Shown here in pieces: positions 60,801 through 64,000 of a stretch of DNA of 64,000 nt. Every line of letters starts with the position of its first letter. Within the stretch, counting starts at the first letter, position 1. This stretch comes from Meandrina meandrites. Taxonomy: Eukaryota; Cnidaria; Anthozoa; Scleractinia; Meandrinidae. The DNA lies in the NCBI GenBank assembly GCA_963693305.1, contig OY855906.1, positions 31,524,991 through 31,588,990 on the forward strand, read 5' to 3'. The notes beneath the pieces were generated by a model that did not search any database, was not told the origin of the DNA, and saw only the letters and a program-made list of their open reading frames with translations. Position numbers and translations under genes: made by a program.

Positions 60801-62689
60801 CCTAGTTGATGCAGAGTCTAAAACCTCAAAGCTGTCTGTAGAACACGAGGCAAGACAAGTCTCTGAACTCTGAAGATGTTTGAATACATTGGAAGATCTG
60901 TCCAATGATAAGTGCTCGCGTACACGCGTAGAAAAATGCGCTCTTGTTTCATCACATGACAATTTGTATTCAACACGCGTTCGGAGACTATCAGGGACAG
61001 AGTCGTTTACATTGAAGAGGTTCTTAAGTTTAATTTACTGTTTTCTGTTTATATTCTCAATCCTCCAGTTTTGACGTCAGCTAATCTCACACTTCAAGCA
61101 ATAAAATAACTTTTTTACAAAAGAAATTGAACCCTCGATCAACTTTTAACTAATCGTCCTTACAACAAACCCGTCCAGGGTGGGGAAATGTACTGTGAAA
61201 GTACAGTGTTTTGCCCAAGAACATAACGCAGTGACCCCGGCCAGGGAGTACAGCGCGCTAACCATTAGGCCACCGCGCCTTCAACAATGAGCGTATAAAA
61301 GAGGCAAATTGGTCAAATGGAAATCGAAACGTCACCCAAGCCTCCGCCACCTGTAGGTAAAGTCTGTATACGAGCGAAGGGGCCCATCAGGCCGGAGTTT
61401 ATCCTGGTTTCCGTAGCATGAAGCGACTAGGAGTATTGCTACTCCCCCCTGGACGGGATGCTAGTCCATCGCAGGGTTGCCCCCAGCAGTAAATTCGCCG
61501 GTACCCATTTATACACCTGGGTGGAGAGAGGCACTATGAGAGTAAAGTATCTTGCCCAAGAACACAACGCAGTGCCCCGGCCAGGGCTCGAACCCGGACC
61601 GCCCGATCCGGAGTCCAGCGCACTAACCATTAGACCACTGCGCCTCCCATTCCGCCACCTGTACGCTGTATAATATAGTACATTTTAATGCGGTACTGTT
61701 AAACGTACAGTTCTTGCAGTCTTCTCAGGTTGCCAAACACTCCTTCAGGTAAGGATGTAATGAAGTTTGAATCTAAATCTCTGTAAAAGGTTAATGCTTA
61801 ATGAGTAAAGCCTTTTAGTGAGTGCTTATTTAAATTATTTATTTATGTAATGGCTTTTTCCAAAATGGCAACAAAAAGTTGCATGGTTTTGGAATACCAG
61901 AAATTGATTAAGTCAGTAACACCGGTTTGGAAGTTAGGAGAAGCTACTTCTTTGTTTTTTGTCGTAGGCGGTTTATTACATCGCACTTCAGCACCTTAAT
62001 TCCCGGCACAGAGACAGCTGAACCCTGGCGGGAAAAGGAAGTATCCAAAAGATCTTCAGGTGCATAGCCATAACGACGTTGTTTACCGTTTATGTGGGGA
62101 AGCCATTTTTAGGAATAAATCTGTGTTGCTGTCTGCGTACTCTTATAAAGATATCTTTTCAGATCTCGAAATGTGGAGAGCACGAGCCACGCGAGAGAGT
62201 ACTCTTTACCATTCACCAACCAGTAAGAGCAGTGCTGATAGCAAATATCACCACCATGCATTTGTTCCAATCTTTTTTTTTGCATGACTTTTGAAATTGA
62301 AATTAAAAGAAAAAGCCGCATTTAGCGAGATGTTTTAGTAGTCACTTCCACGAAAAAGAAAAAAAGCACAAACACTAACTGCAAGCTGCTGTGCATTGTT
62401 TATCATGATTTCTCCAGGGTATGACAAAGACCAAGAATATAATCGAAACGCTCAAATGCGGATCTAATGAACCGTCGGGTTAGTGAGGGCGGTCTAAACT
62501 CTTTAAAGGCGCACTTTTTTTTGTAAAAACATGTGGGAAAATTGTTCAAGGTTTTATCAAAAAATATTTATCGCTGCAAATTCTTGTGTGTTGTAAAAGC
62601 TTCTGTTATGCACTTACAATTCAAGAAGCTTTGTCTGTGTGGCAAACACTCTTTTTGGCAAAAATTTTATGGCGTTTCGAGACAAGCGC
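45429..62689 (-). CDS. Receptor-like gene copy B (LRR-GCC2/3-multi-TM; 5' part beyond right edge)
   Basis: The visible exons, in transcript order, are nine LRR exons (62689 to 51163), a post-LRR exon (50066-49802), two GCC2/GCC3-type Cys-rich exons (49544-49345 and 48194-48069), a 1551-bp exon (47614-46064) with about nine membrane spans, and a final exon (45802-45429) with an acidic cytoplasmic tail. The joins among the last four exons are phase 1 and read smoothly. The join 49802 to 49544 does not fit in phase (0 versus 2), so an exon or an alternative donor is missing from the model. The N-terminal CUB-Ig-cap seen in copy A would lie to the right of the window. The inferred role is a cell-surface receptor or sensor with many membrane spans. 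I know no named orthologue. Confidence 0.82.
46064..47614 (-). CDS. Copy B exon: Cys-rich juxtamembrane region and multi-span membrane domain
   Basis: This 1551-bp exon starts ETDFMAGYRACQCLEGFY, completing another Cys module. An EGF-like block follows (C-x7-C...Y-E-G-P-L-C-A-x-C). Hydrophobic segments come next, at roughly these residues counted from the Met of FMAGY: 133-153, 176-194, 232-255, 285-307, 340-364, 410-445 (two), 456-475 and 492 onward. The motif SWYWELVEMSRKVILT lies before the sixth span. From memory, comparable W-E-x-V-E-x-x-R-K motifs occur in large multi-TM proteins of protists and invertebrates that also carry GCC2/3 modules. This is not a 7-TM GPCR layout. The last span continues into the final exon. 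Confidence 0.85.
48069..48194 (-). CDS. Copy B exon: GCC2/GCC3-like Cys module 2
   Basis: This 126-bp exon is phase 1-1 and reads GGFYSDDVGFVATNCKTCPN, then GSFVAFEKAPGTQ and CKACPLG. It is a second repeat of the same Cys-rich module. It has a strong polypyrimidine acceptor and donor GTAATA. Confidence 0.82.
   Translation of the reverse strand, partial: EGFTPMMSVSWRLTVRRVLMVRLLRLKKHQERSHKIARLVH
48195..49344. repeat. Copy B intron with TTGCAAC-rich repeat
   Basis: Around 49030-49230 the sequence is built of palindromic GTTGCAAC / GCAACATGTTGC words in both orientations. This is probably a short inverted-repeat element whose ends could not be fixed. The rest of the intron is plain. Confidence 0.45.
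49345..49544 (-). CDS. Copy B exon: GCC2/GCC3-like Cys module 1
   Basis: This 200-bp exon has acceptor CACCTAG and donor GTATCT. It ends with FLPCPVGTFSNFSSKGAEGC and IPCPPG. The C-P-x-G-T-x-S...G...C-x-x-C-P-P-G pattern is the GCC2/GCC3 (ephrin-receptor-like) module. It ends in phase 1 and reads smoothly into the next exon. Confidence 0.8.
49802..50066 (-). CDS. Copy B post-LRR extracellular exon
   Basis: It follows a strong acceptor (T-rich, TTTTCAG) and joins the last LRR exon in phase 2. It reads MKSRTLRTLKYTLNDYRRCT, then a region with paired Cys (FGSCPTKDLNQTFIYISCSI) and N-x-S/T sites. It may cap the LRR domain. The end is uncertain: GTTAAG after PPKK gives phase 0, but the next exon needs phase 2. 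Confidence 0.55.
50288..50614. mobile_element. Palindromic MITE, 327 bp, TA duplication
   Basis: Arms of about 155 bp are inverted copies. The left end is CAGTCAAAATACTCAGCGCG and the right end reads inverted CATTCAAAATACTCAGCGCG. TA lies on both sides. The centre contains ACACGTGA / TCACGTG words. It lies in the intron upstream of the post-LRR exon. Confidence 0.8.
51163..51237 (-). CDS. Copy B last LRR exon (75 bp)
   Basis: This 75-bp phase 2-2 exon encodes a degenerate 25-residue LRR: TKLKILSLESFIGLRGLD. Asparagine of the LRR ladder is replaced. Its acceptor is TTTCGCAG and its donor GTAACG. Confidence 0.6.
51492..51563 (-). CDS. Copy B LRR exon
   Basis: This is a 72-bp phase 2-2 exon encoding one LRR: NPISNIEPGAFRLGIYSL. 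Its acceptor is CTCTCAAG and its donor GTAAGT. Confidence 0.75.
51690..51885 (+). mobile_element. tRNA-derived SINE
   Basis: The B-box region GGTCCGGGTTTGAGCCC is followed by GGCCTCTCTCCACCCAGGTG, TATAAATGGGTAA and ACTCTGCAATGGAC, the family body. The A-box end is replaced by short GACTGGACT repeats, and the 3' end is missing. Confidence 0.75.
52320..52391 (-). CDS. Copy B LRR exon
   Basis: This is a 72-bp phase 2-2 exon encoding one LRR: NNMITAISNDTFTHNHLL, with acceptor ATTCCTAG and donor GTAAGT. The copy A partner is expected just off the left edge. Confidence 0.72.
52960..53031 (-). CDS. Copy B LRR exon (partner of 597-668)
   Basis: This is a 72-bp phase 2-2 exon encoding one LRR: NKIQQLPKDLFFSMEDVE. 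Its acceptor is ACTTGCAG and its donor GTGAGT. Confidence 0.8.
54097..54168 (-). CDS. Copy B LRR exon (partner of 5108-5179)
   Basis: This is a 72-bp phase 2-2 exon encoding one LRR: NKIQNLTSDVFSTLKKLM. It is almost identical to the copy A partner. Confidence 0.8.
54630..54915 (+). pseudogene. LINE 3' end with ORF2 C-terminal tail
   Basis: The frame reads KLWNNLPRDLVEADSLQLFQ and SKLKLYLNV before a stop at about 54741. This is the W-N-x-L-P-x-x...F-x-x-x-L-x-x-x-L tail common in non-LTR retrotransposons. A UTR and an AATAAA-like end with (ATGT)n repeats (54899-54920) follow. Confidence 0.65.
54929..55000 (-). CDS. Copy B LRR exon (partner of 6222-6293)
   Basis: This is a 72-bp phase 2-2 exon encoding one LRR: NAVQFLPGRVFFTLTSMT. 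It ends with a Val codon where the others have Leu. Confidence 0.75.
55277..55348 (-). CDS. Copy B LRR exon (partner of 7205-7276)
   Basis: This is a 72-bp phase 2-2 exon encoding one LRR: NAITFLREDVFAALTKLN. The intron before it is expanded to about 6.4 kb by repeats. Confidence 0.8.
55420..55470 (-). other. Second CTGAAGA...TCGAAAC motif (hammerhead-like)
   Basis: The minus strand reads CTCTGAAGATGA, an 11-nt spacer, then CCGTCGAAACATG. The core words match those at 15535-15579, but stem I is not convincing. It may be another retroelement UTR remnant. Confidence 0.25.
56445..56605. repeat. Three tandem copies of a ~54-bp GC-palindromic unit
   Basis: Each unit contains GCCATGGGCCGAGCGCGGTT, TTGCT/TTGAT, ACACGGGATTTATT. 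The copies begin near 56450, 56508 and 56558. Confidence 0.85.
56626..60218. repeat. Tandem array of five 0.6-1.0 kb units
   Basis: Units containing GTCGGTGACCAGAC, CACTCGGCCAAATCGTG and TGTTGCGGATATTGTTTTC begin near 56626, 57330, 57940 (start truncated), 58542 and 59537. Units are closed by GCGGTTTTAAGTTGCTATAG plus CAACTTCTTGTT at 57271, 58496, 59482 and 60183. Short frames repeat from unit to unit and are not genes. Confidence 0.85.
60248..61170. other. Copy B intron, repeat-like but unclassified
   Basis: Contains a GCGCGCGCATTG-type segment near 60320 and short frames. Nothing with definable ends was found. Confidence 0.35.
61175..61281 (-). mobile_element. tRNA-derived SINE, truncated
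   Basis: Minus strand: the head GGCGCGGTGGCCTAATGGTT is followed, after loss of part of the anticodon-to-B-box region, by CTGGCCGGGGTCACTGCGTT and ATGTTCTTGGGCAAAACACT. The body stops near 61175. Confidence 0.7.
61390..61647 (-). mobile_element. tRNA-derived SINE, full length family reference
   Basis: Minus strand: head GGAGGCGCAGTGGTCTAATG with A box TGGTCTAATGG and B box GGTTCGAGCCC, then GTTGTGTTCTTGGGCAAG, CTCTCTCCACCCAGGTGTAT, CTGCGATGGACTAGCATCCC and GTCGCTTCATGCTACGG. The head resembles Glu/Asp-type tRNAs. The other copies in this window align with it. Confidence 0.85.
61709..61780 (-). CDS. Copy B LRR exon (partner of 7414-7485)
   Basis: This is a 72-bp phase 2-2 exon encoding one LRR: NFITSLPEGVFGNLRRLQ. 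Its donor is GTACGT rather than GTAAGT. The uninterrupted LINE target site lies just outside the acceptor. Confidence 0.78.
62618..62689 (-). CDS. Copy B LRR exon (partner of 12541-12612)
   Basis: This is a 72-bp phase 2-2 exon encoding one LRR: NAIKFLPKRVFATQTKLL. It differs from the copy A partner by a few residues. Confidence 0.78.
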
Positions 62690-62739
62690 CTGTAAAACGA
62701 TCAAATTCAATATGCATGATTAAACTATAACTAACTCTA

Positions 62740-64000
62740 TAAAGAAGGTGACTGTTTTGTTTCATCAAACCTCCTTTTGTTCTCAATAAAAGTTGCCGTT
62801 ACTTTTGATAATTACATAGTTCGTGGCTTGTCTGACACATTGTTTCGTCCTTGCCAAGGGACTCTTCAGGGACCTTCCTGTTTAGCAAACTCGTTGAACA
62901 TCCCGTTCAAAGTTCCGTCCGACTCCAGACTCGTTCCCAGTCGCTCCTGAGGCGGTTTTGACTAAAACGCATTGCATCAAGGGAAGGCCGCACGAAAATC
63001 GGGGAGCTTCTTTTTTCTCGCCCTTCCCAGCCTGCCCCGCGACCTTGACATCATTTCTCCCCAGTCTTTCATCGCCTTTGAAGAACAAATAAGTAGGGAC
63101 TGGGAACGAGTCTGGTCCCATCGAGTGTATCATAAACATGACTTTTACCTATTAAGTAACTAGTCCGGGATGTTACGACATTGGAAGTAAATGGGAATAC
63201 AGCATAGCATATAGCATAAGATGCATGTAGGAATAAGTATAGCTACGCGCGCTCATGCACTGTACAAAAAAACTTAATAAAGCGCTGAATATGATAACTT
63301 CATACAAACGTTTCACTTAAATCCTTAAGCTGTGTGTTTAACTTAAGGGTGACAGTGGTATTTTTTTCCCTTAGATGTAAGATAGCAATGGTTTGATAAT
63401 AATACCATGGAATTAAAAAAAGCAAAAACAAGGAAAAAGGGTTTCGGACATAGTCGAGGGATAGCATTTTTACCATTCTCACAATATACAAAGAAAAGTT
63501 TTCATCTCTTATATTGGATATTTTGGTCACAATATTCACGAGTAGACTATTTATAGACGACCTCTTTCGCAAAGCAGTAGCCAATGATGTTGAAGTATTA
63601 TGATAGTGATGACCTTGACGACGGCAACGACACCGAGGACGATGATGATGATGATGGTAATTAAATCGAGGCATTGCTTAATGGGCCTCCTTATGTTGGT
63701 ATGCATGGAGAAACTGAATCTAACCGTAAATGTTATGTTAGTGAAGATCAATGCTACTCTCGATATGCAATGAATTTGATCTCATAGAAAAGCTGCAATG
63801 TTGCAATATGTCGCATTGAATTGTTGCGTGCGTTTGGCCGCGGAGTTACTCTTATTATGAAAATAAAGGCAGCCAAGACACGTTTTCAGTGAGAAAGTAT
63901 TTCTTGTTTGACTCCCACGTTGAACAACATTTTTCTTCAGCCATCAACCATTGCTACGCAGCCCAGGAAGTTTTGTATTTTCGAAAACTAGTATGGCTAC
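62740..64000. other. Copy B intron aligned to 13.3-13.9 kb
   Basis: Matches copy A up to about 63830, with an extra GC-richer segment at 62870-63160 containing GGGAACGAGTCTGG. That segment may be a DNA-element remnant. (GATGAT)n lies near 63640. No exon is seen before the window ends. Confidence 0.45.

Noticed and set aside
45429..62689. Glycoprotein-hormone or relaxin receptor (LGR/RXFP) identity
   Set aside because: The 72-bp LRR exons are similar in style, but GCC2/3 modules and about nine spans follow instead of a 7-TM rhodopsin-like domain.

Overview
The window looks like nuclear DNA of a cnidarian, most likely an anthozoan such as a stony coral. The reasons are AT-rich intron-heavy sequence, small symmetric 72-bp leucine-rich-repeat (LRR) exons, a dense load of short inverted-repeat elements, tRNA-derived SINEs, an L1/Tx1-type LINE and a Penelope-like remnant. 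Species cannot be told from the sequence alone. No bacterial-style operons are present.

Two head-to-tail copies of one receptor-like gene lie on the minus strand. Copy A (about 33.8 kb down to 0.6 kb, running off the left edge) reads, in transcript order: a possible membrane-anchor exon (33.4-33.8 kb), a two-exon CUB domain (30.9 and 30.1 kb), an Ig-like domain (28.6-28.9 kb), a Cys-rich LRR N-cap (27.4-27.5 kb) and eleven LRR exons (25.2 to 0.6 kb). Copy B (62.7 kb down to 45.4 kb, with its 5' end beyond the right edge) supplies the other end: nine LRR exons (62.6 to 51.2 kb), a post-LRR exon, two GCC2/GCC3-type Cys-rich exons (49.3-49.5 and 48.1-48.2 kb), a large multi-span membrane exon (46.1-47.6 kb) and an acidic cytoplasmic tail (45.4-45.8 kb). 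Six LRR exons correspond one-to-one between copies (0.6/53.0, 5.1/54.1, 6.2/54.9, 7.2/55.3, 7.4/61.7 and 12.5/62.6 kb). The full gene can therefore be inferred as CUB-Ig-LRRNT-about 14 LRRs-GCC2/3-multi-TM-tail, which suggests a cell-surface recognition receptor.

The introns and the 34-45 kb spacer are a layered archive of mobile elements. A nearly full-length LINE (7.5-11.7 kb) has a 17-bp target-site duplication starting 3 nt from an LRR exon, and copy B preserves the empty site. TA-flanked palindromic MITEs lie at 2.9, 12.65 and 50.3 kb. TTAA-flanked elements lie at 20.8-22.1 and 41.3-43.5 kb. A hAT-like element with an 8-bp duplication (39.9-40.9 kb) sits inside a SINE. A CAC-ended element carries a minisatellite (25.7-27.2 kb). 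Several elements have a long palindrome at one end plus an asymmetric inverted repeat, an architecture like Helentron/Helitron2, and one pair is a head-to-tail dimer (41.9-43.4 kb). There are also a broken RecQ-helicase-like gene (23.9-25.1 kb, plus strand), a Penelope-like 3' remnant with a hammerhead-like motif (15.2-15.6 kb), a GC-rich unidentified coding-like block (16.2-17.9 kb), a 0.6-1.2 kb-period tandem array (56.4-60.2 kb) and several long microsatellites.

Exon joins were deduced by hand from splice signals, reading phase and family pattern. Two joins do not fit in phase and are flagged. Plain intron or spacer stretches in which nothing more could be recognised are listed as such.
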